Source: Tidjanibacter sp. | GTDB lineage: Bacteria; Bacteroidota; Bacteroidia; Bacteroidales; Rikenellaceae | Assembly: GCA_017503805.1 (NCBI GenBank) | Contig: JAFVSJ010000017.1 | Coordinates: 1-64,000, forward strand | Direction: 5' to 3' | DNA length: 64,000 nucleotides | Shown: one piece after another, positions 53,427 to 63,113 of the stretch | Layout of the letters: each line of letters starts with the position of its first letter | How positions within the stretch are numbered: the first letter of the stretch is position 1 | The notes under the pieces: model-generated | Seen by the model: only the letters and a program-made list of their open reading frames with translations | Told to the model about the DNA's origin: nothing | The model's database searches: none | Translations under genes and position numbers: made by a program

Positions 53427-55340
53427 CTACTGCAGTTCGATGGTGAGTTCCTGCATTGTAGGGGGGAAGCAGATAGTCGGGTCGCAACATTGGTACTCCA
53501 ACTGCACCTTTACCTTATCGCCAACCTTGCCCTTGATGCGCTGCTGATAGATGGCATCGGAGCGGAAAACAGTTGTACCATTGGCAGTGTAGAACTCACC
53601 CTGTGGCACGATAGGGCCACCAACAACCTCTGCACCCTCGGGCAGGTCGAACTTCACCGTAGTCGGAACAAAGACATCATTGGGCGCAACCTTATCGTAG
53701 ATATGGTAGCCTTTGTGAAGAGCCAAACGCACCGTAAGCACCCAACTACCATCATAGAGAATAGATGCTGCTGTGCCAACTGCCACGGGATTCATATCGT
53801 CGGTCGCTGCAGCACGAGCCCTCGCTGCCTTCTCACGCATAAAATACTCAAAATAGGGATTTGCGCCCTCCTCGCGGGAGTTGACAATCCACTTCCATCC
53901 GGCAGACTCACTAAAGAATAATCTTTCCCTATTCTCCTCGAGCCATCTGCGCCACTCTGCTGCAGTGGAGAAATCCATCAGCGTATAGCGCTCCAAAAGA
54001 CGTTTGGCACAAGCAACATCTTCGCGCTTCTCCCACAGCTGGATAGCCTTATCAATCAGCGCAATATCATTATTGGCGACACCCAATCGTTTGGCATCCT
54101 CATCAATGGTCAATCCTCTGGGGCCACCGCCATAGTAGTAGGGCAAATTCTCGTCGTAGTACTGAGCATATTTCTCCACATCGGCACCATAGAGAGCATA
54201 GAGTTCACCCTCTTGTTGCTGGAGAAATTCGTCGTAGCTGACAATATCCATCAGTCGTACCGTAAGGTAGAAACGATCTTGTTCGCTCACCTCTTCACCC
54301 GCATCTATACGAGCCTGAACCTCTCTCTTTTTCTCCTCGGTCATACGGTTATACTCGCGATTCTGCTCGACGTAGCTCTCGTAGAACTCGCGGGTCATAA
54401 AATACTTCTTATCGCCGATGTAGTCGCGGGTGATAACTCGGTCGTCATACTTACGAGCTATGGGAGTCTGACCTGCAAACTGCGATATATAGACAATGGC
54501 ATTGGCAAGCAGAGGCTTGGCCTCATCGGTGAGATAGTCGGGCGAGGCGGCAAAACCCCAATGGAAGAAGTTGCCGTGGCGGCCCAAAGCCATTGCATCG
54601 GGCGACTTGGCGCACTCACCTCCCGAAATCCACTCGGCCTCGGGCGAATCCTCGTAACCACCTGGGCGAGAGACCATACCGATGCGCACATCGCTATCAC
54701 CCGTAAAGTCGTACTTCTGCACCCTCCACATAGTCATCGTTTCGGGCACCTTATTGTCCTCAAAATGGTGAGGGAATGATTTGATACCCTCGGGTGTGGG
54801 GCGCTCCTCGGTGGTGATTTTCACCTTATAAGGGCCTTTGAAGATGGGGTGCTCGGCTCTCCAAGTGTGGGCGTGCGACATAAGGCAGAGGCAATACCAA
54901 TCGTTCTTCGTGCCGAGCGAACGGGTGAGGTTATCGCTCATATGGCCCACCATAAGGGCGGGTCGGTCAAAGTCGTGTGTAAGGTAGGTGGCACCATTGT
55001 AGTCACGAGTCACACGGCTATGGTAGCGGGGTGTAAGCTGTTTGGGGCGACCATCAAATACGGTCACGTCGTAGCGGTCCGACATATCCTGCGTGTAGTT
55101 ATCGCCGTGAACAACCTCCACCACCTTGAAATACTCTTTCAGGAACTTTTCCCACGATGCCATACGCGATTTGACGCTCGCATCATACTCCTCTTGACTA
55201 TGGCCATTAAGCCCCATAGACTCATCGAACTCGGCCGTACCACCAACGTAAAGCACACTGATGTTCTGTTTCCTCGGGGCGGCAAAGAGCGTCGAGATGG
55301 CCACTGCGATTGCCACCGCCAACATTGTAATTCTCTTCAT
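53427..55340 (-). CDS. secreted protein with ThuA-like region and C-terminal DsbD-alpha-like domain
   Basis: A 637-residue exported protein with signal peptide MKRITMLAVAIAVAISTLFA. Residues about 25-300 (NISVLYVGGTAEFDE ... GRHGNFFHWGFAASPDYLTDEAKPLLANAIVYI) look like a ThuA/glutamine-amidotransferase-type fold, judged only by pattern. The middle is helical and rich in Glu, Arg and Tyr. The last about 120 residues (WVLTVRLALHKGYHIYDKV ... VQLEYQCCDPTICFPP) resemble the periplasmic alpha domain of DsbD, with a Cys-Cys...Cys set that could exchange disulfides. A terminator stands between it and the two TlpA-like genes upstream. No DsbD membrane domain is present in this gene, so its electron donor is unclear. 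Confidence 0.75.
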   Translation of the reverse strand: MKRITMLAVAIAVAISTLFAAPRKQNISVLYVGGTAEFDESMGLNGHSQEEYDASVKSRMASWEKFLKEYFKVVEVVHGDNYTQDMSDRYDVTVFDGRPKQLTPRYHSRVTRDYNGATYLTHDFDRPALMVGHMSDNLTRSLGTKNDWYCLCLMSHAHTWRAEHPIFKGPYKVKITTEERPTPEGIKSFPHHFEDNKVPETMTMWRVQKYDFTGDSDVRIGMVSRPGGYEDSPEAEWISGGECAKSPDAMALGRHGNFFHWGFAASPDYLTDEAKPLLANAIVYISQFAGQTPIARKYDDRVITRDYIGDKKYFMTREFYESYVEQNREYNRMTEEKKREVQARIDAGEEVSEQDRFYLTVRLMDIVSYDEFLQQQEGELYALYGADVEKYAQYYDENLPYYYGGGPRGLTIDEDAKRLGVANNDIALIDKAIQLWEKREDVACAKRLLERYTLMDFSTAAEWRRWLEENRERLFFSESAGWKWIVNSREEGANPYFEYFMREKAARARAAATDDMNPVAVGTAASILYDGSWVLTVRLALHKGYHIYDKVAPNDVFVPTTVKFDLPEGAEVVGGPIVPQGEFYTANGTTVFRSDAIYQQRIKGKVGDKVKVQLEYQCCDPTICFPPTMQELTIELQ

Positions 55341-55421
55341 ATATTTATCTGTTTTTTAGTGAGTTATCAACTTGGTAAATTGGTTCCGGACAGCGCAAAG
55401 TCGATGGGCATCCAAAAAATA

Positions 55422-55472
55422 TGGCCCCGCACTTCACCCCTTATTAACAAACCTTGGGTAAAGTCGGGGCCA
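55422..55472 (-). terminator. terminator at the end of the susCD-tlpA operon
   Basis: On the minus strand TGGCCCCG (55472-55465) pairs with CGGGGCCA (55429-55422), with further pairing inside (ACTTTACCC with GGGGTGAAGT, imperfect). ATATTTTTTGG follows, giving a T-run. It divides the operon from the gene at 53427, which is then expressed by read-through or its own promoter. Confidence 0.8.
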
Positions 55473-55518
55473 CACCACATCAACTTCACATCGGGTTGTT
55501 GATGGTCAACAACCTCAC

Positions 55519-56544
55519 CTACTTCTCCAACAACTCTTTGAGTTTCTCGCCGAGAGCCTCACCACGAAGGTCTTTCGCCACGATAGTGCCCTCGCTATCT
55601 ACCAAGAAATTGGCAGGGATGCCAACAACTGCATAGTCGGCTGCGGCGGGCTCAGCCCAAGCCTGCAGGTTGGAAACATTCACCCACACAAGTCCTTTAT
55701 TCTCTATTGCTTTCACCCAAGCCTCGCGATTCTGATCGAGGCTTACACCGAAAATCTCGAAGCCCAGATCGTGATACTTGGCATAGTCGGCAGTCAGGTA
55801 GGGAACCTCACCCATACAGGGGCCGCACCACGATGCCCAGAAATCAATCAGCGTATATTTATTGGCCTTGTAGACATCGCTCAACTTCACCTGCTCACCA
55901 TCCACATTGGGAGCAACAATCTCGATGCAAGGGTTGCCTACGGAGAGTTTGAGCATATTCTCGGCACGCTGGCGAGTGGTCTGGGCCATAGGCATAGCTG
56001 CATATTTCTCGGGGAGCTCTGCAAGTTTATCGAGCACCTCTTGGGGCTCCATCTCGTAGATGGCCGTATTGAGGAATTCAACCACGCCATAGAGATTATC
56101 TTTATTCTCCACTTTGAGTTTGTCAATAAACTCCTGATACTCGGCAAAAACAGCCTCTTGATCTTCGCCGGCCTCAAGACGGGCGCGGAGCTCATTATTC
56201 TTGGCAACCATCGCATTAGCGGCATCGGTTGCAGCACCACCCTCTATTTGGGGCTGTTCGGGAGTACCACTCACAGTAATCTCCAAGACCTCATCGGCAT
56301 AGACCGCACCGAAGAAGTTGTCGGCTCCCAAACGCAGGTAACCGGCAAAGGGGGTCTCACTCTCATAGGTGAGCTCAAATGAGCCATCTACAATCTCGCC
56401 CTGAGTGATGGTCTTACCTCCCATATCGGTGAGTGCTATTGTACCCTCGGCACCCTCGAGATTACCTTTGATAGTATAGGTCTGTGCGCTGTTGCAGGCC
56501 ACCATTGCGAGTGAGGCCAACGCAACGAAGAATAGTTTTTTCAT
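55519..56544 (-). CDS. TlpA-like thioredoxin lipoprotein (with DUF4369-type N-terminal domain)
   Basis: A 341-residue predicted lipoprotein (MKKLFFVALASLAMVACNS, lipobox MVAC). Residues 20-120 form a beta-rich DUF4369-like domain (TYTIKGNLEGAEGTIALTD). A helical linker follows. The C-terminal thioredoxin fold from about 205 carries the active site WASWCGPCMGEVP and a cis-Pro region VVGIPANFLVD. Such proteins act in the periplasm or at the outer membrane as disulfide reductants. It is the last gene of the FecR-SusC-SusD-TlpA-TlpA set, before a terminator. Confidence 0.9.
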   Translation of the reverse strand: MKKLFFVALASLAMVACNSAQTYTIKGNLEGAEGTIALTDMGGKTITQGEIVDGSFELTYESETPFAGYLRLGADNFFGAVYADEVLEITVSGTPEQPQIEGGAATDAANAMVAKNNELRARLEAGEDQEAVFAEYQEFIDKLKVENKDNLYGVVEFLNTAIYEMEPQEVLDKLAELPEKYAAMPMAQTTRQRAENMLKLSVGNPCIEIVAPNVDGEQVKLSDVYKANKYTLIDFWASWCGPCMGEVPYLTADYAKYHDLGFEIFGVSLDQNREAWVKAIENKGLVWVNVSNLQAWAEPAAADYAVVGIPANFLVDSEGTIVAKDLRGEALGEKLKELLEK

Positions 56545-56585
56545 CTTACGGTAGTATTATTACGTTTTACTTGTTAAATCCTGCA

Positions 56586-57695
56586 TTAGAAACCAAATGC
56601 CTTGAGAAGTTCGGCATCGAGCTGCTCGTCGGTCACCTTGCCGACAATATTGAAATCCTTGTCGATGAGGTACTTGGTAGGCAGATAGTGAATGTCGTAC
56701 TTATCGGACTGATCATTGGAAGTATCGTAGCCACCATTGGGAGTGCGTTTCAGACCACGCAGAATGTGGTGGAACGCCTCGAGACCATCCTGCTCCACAG
56801 CCTTGCGCCAAGCCTCCTCATTGGAGTCGTCGTCGGCCACATAGACAACCTCAAAGCCGTGATCTTTATATTTCTCATAGAGAGCCTTAACGTGCGGATT
56901 GCTTGCGCGGCAGGGGCGGCACCACGATGCCCAGAAGTCTATGAGGATATAGTTACCCTTGAGCTGGTCGAGCGAGAAGGGATTGCCGTTGATATCTGTG
57001 CCGCCAATGATAGGTGCGGGTTTGCCGGGCTCGAGCGAACGGCGGATGGCAACCACATCCTTGATCTCCTGTGCCTCTTTCCAACCCTTCACCTCCTCGG
57101 GCAGGGCGTTGTAGAACTCCTCCATCTCCTCGGTGGCCTTCTGCGAAGCATAGGCACTGAAATAGCACACAGCACTATAGGAGTAGGGATGCTCGGCAAA
57201 GATAGCACTCTGTGCAGCCTCGTATTGGGCATAAATCTCGCGGATGCGGGCTTGTGCCTCGGGGGTGCGATCGTTCTGCAAGCCCATCATCTCATCCTCG
57301 AAAGGTTTGGTTGCTTGGGCAAGTTCAACAGCCACAGCCAAATGTTCCGAGCCGGAGGTGGAGTTGATGCGACCACTCTCCCAATCGGCATTGATGGTGA
57401 GTTTACCTGGCTCCACCACAAAGCGTATCATTTTGGGCTGACCATTCCGATAATCGGGTTTCTCGGTATCGAGCAACACGGCCGAAAGAGGCTGCGAGAG
57501 GTGCGCCTTGGCAGTAAAAGCTCCATCCACAACGGGGAGTTGCAACACCATAGGTTCTTGGCTAAAACTGCCACCTATCTGCAAATAAACCACTTCGCCG
57601 TCGTAGTTGGCAAGTGTACCCTTGAGGGTGAAGTTGTTGTCGGAGCAGCCCACAAGAGCCACTGCTGCCATAATGATTACCAAAAGCCTCTTCAT
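56586..57695 (-). CDS. TlpA-like thioredoxin lipoprotein with WCRPC active site
   Basis: A 369-residue predicted lipoprotein (MKRLLVIIMAAVALVGCSDNN, lipobox ALVGC). It has a DUF4369-like N-terminal domain (FTLKGTLANYDGEVVYLQIGG) and a helical linker to about residue 225. The thioredoxin domain has the active site FWASWCRPCRASNP, so Arg replaces the usual Gly between the Cys. The cis-Pro loop reads IHYLPTKYLID. It lies between the SusD gene and the second TlpA-like gene. The ATG at 57695 is preferred over a TTG three codons upstream. Confidence 0.9.
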   Translation of the reverse strand: MKRLLVIIMAAVALVGCSDNNFTLKGTLANYDGEVVYLQIGGSFSQEPMVLQLPVVDGAFTAKAHLSQPLSAVLLDTEKPDYRNGQPKMIRFVVEPGKLTINADWESGRINSTSGSEHLAVAVELAQATKPFEDEMMGLQNDRTPEAQARIREIYAQYEAAQSAIFAEHPYSYSAVCYFSAYASQKATEEMEEFYNALPEEVKGWKEAQEIKDVVAIRRSLEPGKPAPIIGGTDINGNPFSLDQLKGNYILIDFWASWCRPCRASNPHVKALYEKYKDHGFEVVYVADDDSNEEAWRKAVEQDGLEAFHHILRGLKRTPNGGYDTSNDQSDKYDIHYLPTKYLIDKDFNIVGKVTDEQLDAELLKAFGF

Positions 57696-57806
57696 AAATA
57701 TCAAACAGTTAATTGGGTGAAATGTTTAGTTATTGTTCTTGGCTGTCTGTGGGGGTAATCAGCCCCCACAGACAAAAATTATAGGTCTACTGACTCGGCA
57801 GTACAA

Positions 57807-59372
57807 CTAATAGCTATAGTTCTGTACGAAGTCGGTGAGGTTCATAGTCTTCTGGGGGAAAGGACGAATCCATACCTTCGACTCGGGAGTCAAGGTGAAA
57901 GTTTCGGTCTTGCCTGCCACATACCTACCCTCCGCATCGGTAGTTGCATAGGTGAAGGTCTTGTTGATGGTGTAAGCCCAATCAGCCTCTGCGTTCCAAC
58001 GTTTCTGCCAATAGAAGAAGCCGCTGCGGAACCAATGCTCGGCCCAAACCACCTTGCGCAACTCCTTGATACCATCGGCTGCATTGTTGAACGACACGGG
58101 AGTAAAGTAGTTCTCGGGAGCGATCACACCCATTGCGGTGGGATCCTGCGCGATGGTTGCCTCGTAGATCTCCTTATTGGGCTGGCGGCGGCAGAGAATG
58201 TAGTTGATATTGTCGGCTGCAGTTGCCCAATCGCCACTACGGATGGCACACTCGGCCAATACGAAGTACATATCCACAGTGCTCAAGCCTGTACCATTGG
58301 GGAAGAAGTAGTCACCCATATAGAGGCGGCCATACATAGTGCCCGAATAATCATTAGCAGAGCTGTAGGAGATGTGGTTGAGCAGAATATTCTTCTCGCC
58401 ATCGACCTCGTCGAGCAGGAAGGGGAATGCGGTGTACCAGAAGAAATAGAGGTAGTCGGTCTTGAAGATATCCTCCTTGGTCACCATACCCGTAGTCTTG
58501 TCACGACGGAGTTCCCAACCGGGATAGACGGTCATAGCATCGGTCTCATCGGTCCACATATCGGGACGGTAGACGAGCATAGTGTTGTAGTCATCTACGG
58601 TGGGCTCGATTGCCAACGAGTTCTGTGCGGCAGTCTTGGCAGCAGCATAATCGCGTACCTCCATATTCACAAGAGCCTCAACTGCATAGAGAGCAGCGTT
58701 GCTCAAGCGCATACGGTTATTCGAGGGAGCCTGCAGAGCATCGAGCTCTTTGGCAGCCTTGATGTCGGCCAAGATGTTGTCATAGAACTGTTTCATAGTG
58801 AGCTGTACGGGAGTCTGCGAGGGGTCGTTATCCTCGAAGGTGTAGGCCATAGCAAGCTGCGTATCGGCAGTTGCGGGATCGTAGGCACCTGCATAGTTCT
58901 TCACGAGCAGGTAGTGCAGATAGGCACGCAGAGTGAGAGCCTCGGCTTTGAGACGTTTTGCCAAATCGCGATCACCTTCGGCCGTATCGGCATTTTTGAT
59001 TACGGGGTTTGCAATCTGACCAATGAGCTCATACATCTGGGTGTAGTAGCTGTCAGTAACGAGTTTCTCCTCAACGAGTGCGATGAGGTTGTCGAAGTCG
59101 GCTGTGATGGACATCACTGCATCGGGGTTGGTAGCAGGGGCTGCGATAAGCGCCTCCATAGCGGTACCCATATAGCCCACATTACCGCTGGTGATAATCG
59201 AGTGGCGGTCAACACCCAGGTCGGGCCACTCGTAGTTGAGCAACATATCAAGGTCGCTAACACGCTGAAGCATATTCTCACCCTTGGGGCTCAACTCTGT
59301 AAACTTGGCACAACCGGTAGCCATCACGACTGCACCAATAATTGCCAATATATTTATTAATCTTCTTTTCAT
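57807..59372 (-). CDS. SusD/RagB family outer-membrane lipoprotein
   Basis: A 521-residue surface lipoprotein. Signal and lipobox: MKRRLINILAIIGAVVMATGC, Cys at about 21, followed by AKFTELSPKGENM. Many helical TPR-like segments follow (AKRLKAEALTLRAYLHYLLVKNYAG is the SusD landmark; VDMYFVLAECAIRSGDWATAADNIN is the later TPR). SusD proteins cap the SusC barrel and capture the nutrient. It starts 14 bases after the SusC stop. No glycan-degrading enzyme is nearby, so the ligand is probably not a complex polysaccharide; a peptide or a thiol compound would fit the neighbouring thioredoxins but is inference. Confidence 0.93.
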   Translation of the reverse strand: MKRRLINILAIIGAVVMATGCAKFTELSPKGENMLQRVSDLDMLLNYEWPDLGVDRHSIITSGNVGYMGTAMEALIAAPATNPDAVMSITADFDNLIALVEEKLVTDSYYTQMYELIGQIANPVIKNADTAEGDRDLAKRLKAEALTLRAYLHYLLVKNYAGAYDPATADTQLAMAYTFEDNDPSQTPVQLTMKQFYDNILADIKAAKELDALQAPSNNRMRLSNAALYAVEALVNMEVRDYAAAKTAAQNSLAIEPTVDDYNTMLVYRPDMWTDETDAMTVYPGWELRRDKTTGMVTKEDIFKTDYLYFFWYTAFPFLLDEVDGEKNILLNHISYSSANDYSGTMYGRLYMGDYFFPNGTGLSTVDMYFVLAECAIRSGDWATAADNINYILCRRQPNKEIYEATIAQDPTAMGVIAPENYFTPVSFNNAADGIKELRKVVWAEHWFRSGFFYWQKRWNAEADWAYTINKTFTYATTDAEGRYVAGKTETFTLTPESKVWIRPFPQKTMNLTDFVQNYSY

Positions 59373-59386
59373 AGCGTTGTGTCGGA

Positions 59387-62300
59387 TTAGAAGTTAATGT
59401 TAAGACCAAGAATATAGCTGGTAGTGCGAGCAATACCACCGGTCTCGGGATCTACGCCCAGCTCGTTGGCTACCCATAGGGGTTTGGGGTTGTCAATCTG
59501 GAAACTGAGGTTAGCCCTACCGATACCCATACGTTTGAGAACGCTCTGGGGAAGCTCATAGCCTAATACGATGTTGCGAATCTTGATGAACGAAGCATCG
59601 TGTACGAAAATGTCGGCGTACTGATATTCAGCAGAGGTGTAAGCCGAGCCGTAGTAACCACCACCGGGGATGCGGGTCTCATCGGGGTTGTTTACGGGGT
59701 GCCAAGCATCCAAGTACTCAATCGAAACAGGCATCAGGCCCATCATAGGCATCAGAGCCATCTGCTCACCAATCTGCCTCATACGCTGTACGTGGCCACC
59801 GTAGTAAACGAGCATCGCACTGAGCGAGAAGCCCTTGTAGCTCAAACGGTTCTCCCAGCTGATGGCAACCTTAGGATCGCTCTGGCCCATAAACTCCATA
59901 ACCTCATCGGGATCGCCACTCCAAGCGCTATTGTCTTTGACGGTGCACTCTTTGTCTTTCCAATACATATGGGTAGAACCATTGACGATGTCGTTCACAG
60001 CATCCGACAGACCTGCGTGGCGCAGTGCCCAAACGGCACTTGCAGGATAGCCCGTCTTGAATGGATTGCTTGCTAACTCATATGCCTTGGTCGAGGGGTT
60101 CTCAACCTCGGTAATCTCGTTGCGGTTGTAGGAGAAAGTACCGCTCATACTCCAATTGAAGTCACCGGCTGCCTTGGCGCGGATAACATCGCCGTGGAGG
60201 GTAAGCTCAACACCATCGTTGACCATACTTGCGGCGTTCATTGCCATCGACGAGAAACCGTTGGAATCCTCGAGAAGTTTGTCAGCGAAGAGGTTCGTAC
60301 CGTTCTTGTGGTAGAAGTCCAAGCTACCGCTGATGCGGTTACCCAGAAGCGAGAAGTCAACACCGAAGTTGGTGGTTGCGGTCTTCTCCCAAGTGAGGCT
60401 GGGGTTAGCAGGGCTGGTTACCATACCGTAGGGCAACAGAGTGAACTCGTTGATCCAACCGGTAGCTGCGGTCATATAGCTGGTTGCACCCTGATAGATA
60501 TTACCGGTGATACCATAGCTAACACGAGCCTTGAGGGTATTGACAAAGTCGAGATTCTGCATAAACTCCTCCTTCTCCAAGTTCCAGCTTGCACCTGCCG
60601 ACCAGAGAGGGGTGCCACGGAATTTGGTATCGAGACCGTAGATATCGGCGTAATCCGAACGGTAGGAGCCGAAAGCGTGATATTTCTCATCCCACGAGAG
60701 GGTAAGGTTGGCGTAACCCGAAGCATAGCGGTGCCAAATCTCCCTTACGGGACCAATTGCACCCGCAATAAAGGGATCGAAGTATATCTGTTTTGCGTAG
60801 CAGTCCATACCGAAGTAGGGAGTCTGAGTCAGGGTCGAGAGCAGAGGATAGTCCACAGAGGTGGTAGCGTGGCTCTGGAGCTGGTCGTCGTAACCGAGCA
60901 TCATACCCATAGTACCACGGCTCAAGGTCTCACGGAACTCAAGACCTGCCAGCAGGTTTACATCCAACTTGCCGAAAGAACGGTCGAAGTTGAGCTGGCC
61001 ACGGCCGGTCCAAGCATCGGTACGGGTCTCCTGAGTGGCGCGGTAGCCACCATTCTCGGGAATCAAGTAGCTGAATGTTCCATCGGGATTGGGCACAGTG
61101 TAGGCGTTACGCATCTGTCGCATAACAACACTATTCTCACTCATATCGTGGATGGCATTGCTGCGGCCCATCTCATAGAGGAACTGGGTGTTAACGGTGA
61201 GACCGTCAATGATGCGGAAGATAAGCTCACCCTGCAAACGGCTATTCAAGCGGCCCGAGTTGATGCGGTCCTCCCATTTATCCTGCAGTGGGTTGTAGAA
61301 CGAGCTGCGGTAGCCTTTGACATAGTTCTCGGGGAGAACATAGTCGGGGTTGGTATAGCCGATGCTCGCCAGGTTGGCCAATTCGCCATTGGCATCATAG
61401 AGACTCTCATAGGCTGCGTGGCCAAAGGGGTTGGTGGCATCACCATTGGGGGTACTGGTTTGGCTTGCACTGCTGATGATAGTATTCATACCGATATTGG
61501 CAGTCAACCATTTACCAACGTTGTAGCTACCTTTGTAGAAGATATTGAACTGGTCGTTCTCATCGCCGATAACGCCGGTATTGTCGTGGCGGTAGTTGAA
61601 TACCAAGTTAGACTGGAAGTGATCGGTACGGTTGCGGATGGCGATGTTGTACTGCTGCATAATCTGGCGCTGCAACATATTGTCGGCAAACTCCTGTGCG
61701 TAGTTATTCTTCTTTGCCATATCGACATAGGCATTGAAATCCGCCTCGGTCATAAGGCCATTGAGTTTCCTCCAATAGTTCATATAGAGGGGCGACATAG
61801 AGGTGAAAGTCGAATACTGGGGCATCAACGAACCGTACATACCCACATACATACTATACATAGGGTGAGTCAACAATTCGTCGAGCTGACCGAGCTCAAG
61901 GTTCACCTGCTCCTCGGCATTCATATAGAAGTTGTCGTGGTAGTCGATGTTGAGTTTGTCATAGACGGTGAAGTTGGCCTGAACGTCAACATTGGTCTTG
62001 CCTGCCTCGCGAGCGCGTTTGGTAGTAACGACCAAGATACCGTTAGATGCACGAGCACCATAGATGGCGGCTGCAGCAGCATCTTTCAGCACGGTAACAT
62101 TCTCGATGTCATAGGGGTTGAGGTCCTCAATCGACATCTCCACGGGCATACCGTCAACAACGAGCAGAGGGGTACGCTCGGCGTGAATGGAGCTGATACC
62201 GCGAATCTGCATACCGCCATTATAGGTCATCAGACCTGCTACCCTACCCTCGAGGTTGTCGAGTACGTTGGTAGCGAAACGCTCCTCAAGAGCTTCTGCC

Positions 62301-62941
62301 GACAGCGACACCACCGAACCGGTAACCTTCTCTCGCGAGATGGTCTGATAACCGGTAACAACAATGTCGTCCAATACGGTAGAATCCTCGAGCATAGTGA
62401 CCTTAATCTCTTTCTGGCCACTAAAGATAACCTCGGTATCTTTGAGGCCCATATAGGAGAATTGGAGCACATCGCCCATCTTCACCTCAATGTGGAACCT
62501 ACCCTCGCGGTTGGTCGAAACGCCCTGCATAGTGCGCTCGATGACAACGGATGCACCTACAACGGGCTGACCATCGGTGTCATACACGATACCGTTAGCC
62601 ACCAGCTGTTTACCCTGTGCAACCTTGCGGGCACTCTTGGCCGAAAGGGCCACCTGTTTGCCTACAACGCGAAATTCGATGCCGGTTTTGGCGAAAACCT
62701 GATTGAGAAGTTTAGTCAAGTCATTGCTACTTGTCTTCACACTGACTTTCTGATTTACGTCTACGACATTGGTGTCATAGATAAAGTTGTAGTTGGTTTG
62801 GGCCGAGATCTCACTCAACACCTTCGAAAGAGGCTGATTCTCAAAGTTGAGATTCGCCTCCACCCTCTGTGCGTAGAGAGATGTGGATGCCAACAAAACC
62901 GAAGCTACAAGAATCAAACGTTGGAGTAAAGTTTTTCTCAT
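59387..62941 (-). CDS. SusC/RagA family TonB-dependent receptor with STN domain
   Basis: A 1184-residue outer-membrane receptor. Signal peptide MRKTLLQRLILVASVLLASTSLYAQ, then an STN domain (LSEISAQTNYNFIYDTN, about 40-110), a carboxypeptidase-regulatory-like domain (GIVYDTDGQPVVGASV), a plug domain with the TonB-box-near segment VVTGYQTISREKVTGSVV and GMQIRGISSIHAERTPLLVVDGMP, then the beta-barrel ending in aromatic SYILGLNINF. The STN domain goes with a FecR/ECF sigma signalling route, and a FecR gene is just upstream. The ATG at 62941 is preferred; the frame extends 65 codons upstream through the FecR terminator hairpin. Confidence 0.95.
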   Translation of the reverse strand: MRKTLLQRLILVASVLLASTSLYAQRVEANLNFENQPLSKVLSEISAQTNYNFIYDTNVVDVNQKVSVKTSSNDLTKLLNQVFAKTGIEFRVVGKQVALSAKSARKVAQGKQLVANGIVYDTDGQPVVGASVVIERTMQGVSTNREGRFHIEVKMGDVLQFSYMGLKDTEVIFSGQKEIKVTMLEDSTVLDDIVVTGYQTISREKVTGSVVSLSAEALEERFATNVLDNLEGRVAGLMTYNGGMQIRGISSIHAERTPLLVVDGMPVEMSIEDLNPYDIENVTVLKDAAAAAIYGARASNGILVVTTKRAREAGKTNVDVQANFTVYDKLNIDYHDNFYMNAEEQVNLELGQLDELLTHPMYSMYVGMYGSLMPQYSTFTSMSPLYMNYWRKLNGLMTEADFNAYVDMAKKNNYAQEFADNMLQRQIMQQYNIAIRNRTDHFQSNLVFNYRHDNTGVIGDENDQFNIFYKGSYNVGKWLTANIGMNTIISSASQTSTPNGDATNPFGHAAYESLYDANGELANLASIGYTNPDYVLPENYVKGYRSSFYNPLQDKWEDRINSGRLNSRLQGELIFRIIDGLTVNTQFLYEMGRSNAIHDMSENSVVMRQMRNAYTVPNPDGTFSYLIPENGGYRATQETRTDAWTGRGQLNFDRSFGKLDVNLLAGLEFRETLSRGTMGMMLGYDDQLQSHATTSVDYPLLSTLTQTPYFGMDCYAKQIYFDPFIAGAIGPVREIWHRYASGYANLTLSWDEKYHAFGSYRSDYADIYGLDTKFRGTPLWSAGASWNLEKEEFMQNLDFVNTLKARVSYGITGNIYQGATSYMTAATGWINEFTLLPYGMVTSPANPSLTWEKTATTNFGVDFSLLGNRISGSLDFYHKNGTNLFADKLLEDSNGFSSMAMNAASMVNDGVELTLHGDVIRAKAAGDFNWSMSGTFSYNRNEITEVENPSTKAYELASNPFKTGYPASAVWALRHAGLSDAVNDIVNGSTHMYWKDKECTVKDNSAWSGDPDEVMEFMGQSDPKVAISWENRLSYKGFSLSAMLVYYGGHVQRMRQIGEQMALMPMMGLMPVSIEYLDAWHPVNNPDETRIPGGGYYGSAYTSAEYQYADIFVHDASFIKIRNIVLGYELPQSVLKRMGIGRANLSFQIDNPKPLWVANELGVDPETGGIARTTSYILGLNINF

Positions 62942-63019
62942 ACTTTCAAGTTTGTTGTGGTTAGCAATAAAGTTTGTCGATAGTATTACGCACCAACCAC
63001 CTCCAATCCCTAAATAAAA

Positions 63020-63058
63020 CAAAGACGAAAAGCGACTTTTTTTCACTTTTCGTCTTTG
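63020..63058 (-). terminator. hairpin between FecR and SusC, terminator or attenuator
   Basis: CAAAGACGAAAAG (63020-63032) and CTTTTCGTCTTTG (63046-63058) form a perfect 13-bp stem. On the minus strand it is followed by TTTTATTTAGGG. It would end the FecR transcript or reduce read-through into susC. Confidence 0.75.
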
Positions 63059-63113
63059 CTTATATAAGATTTTTCTCCACAAAGGGTTCGGTGCCCCTCT
63101 TCTACGCCTAATT

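Noticed and set aside
58035..59360. A 441-codon open frame antisense to the SusD gene
   Set aside because: Shadow of the SusD frame; no start context, no motif.
60194..62929. A 911-codon open frame antisense to the SusC gene
   Set aside because: The SusC reading has signal peptide, STN, plug and barrel motifs. The antisense frame gives a composition-biased protein (His, Val, Ile, Gly) without motifs and arises from codon bias.
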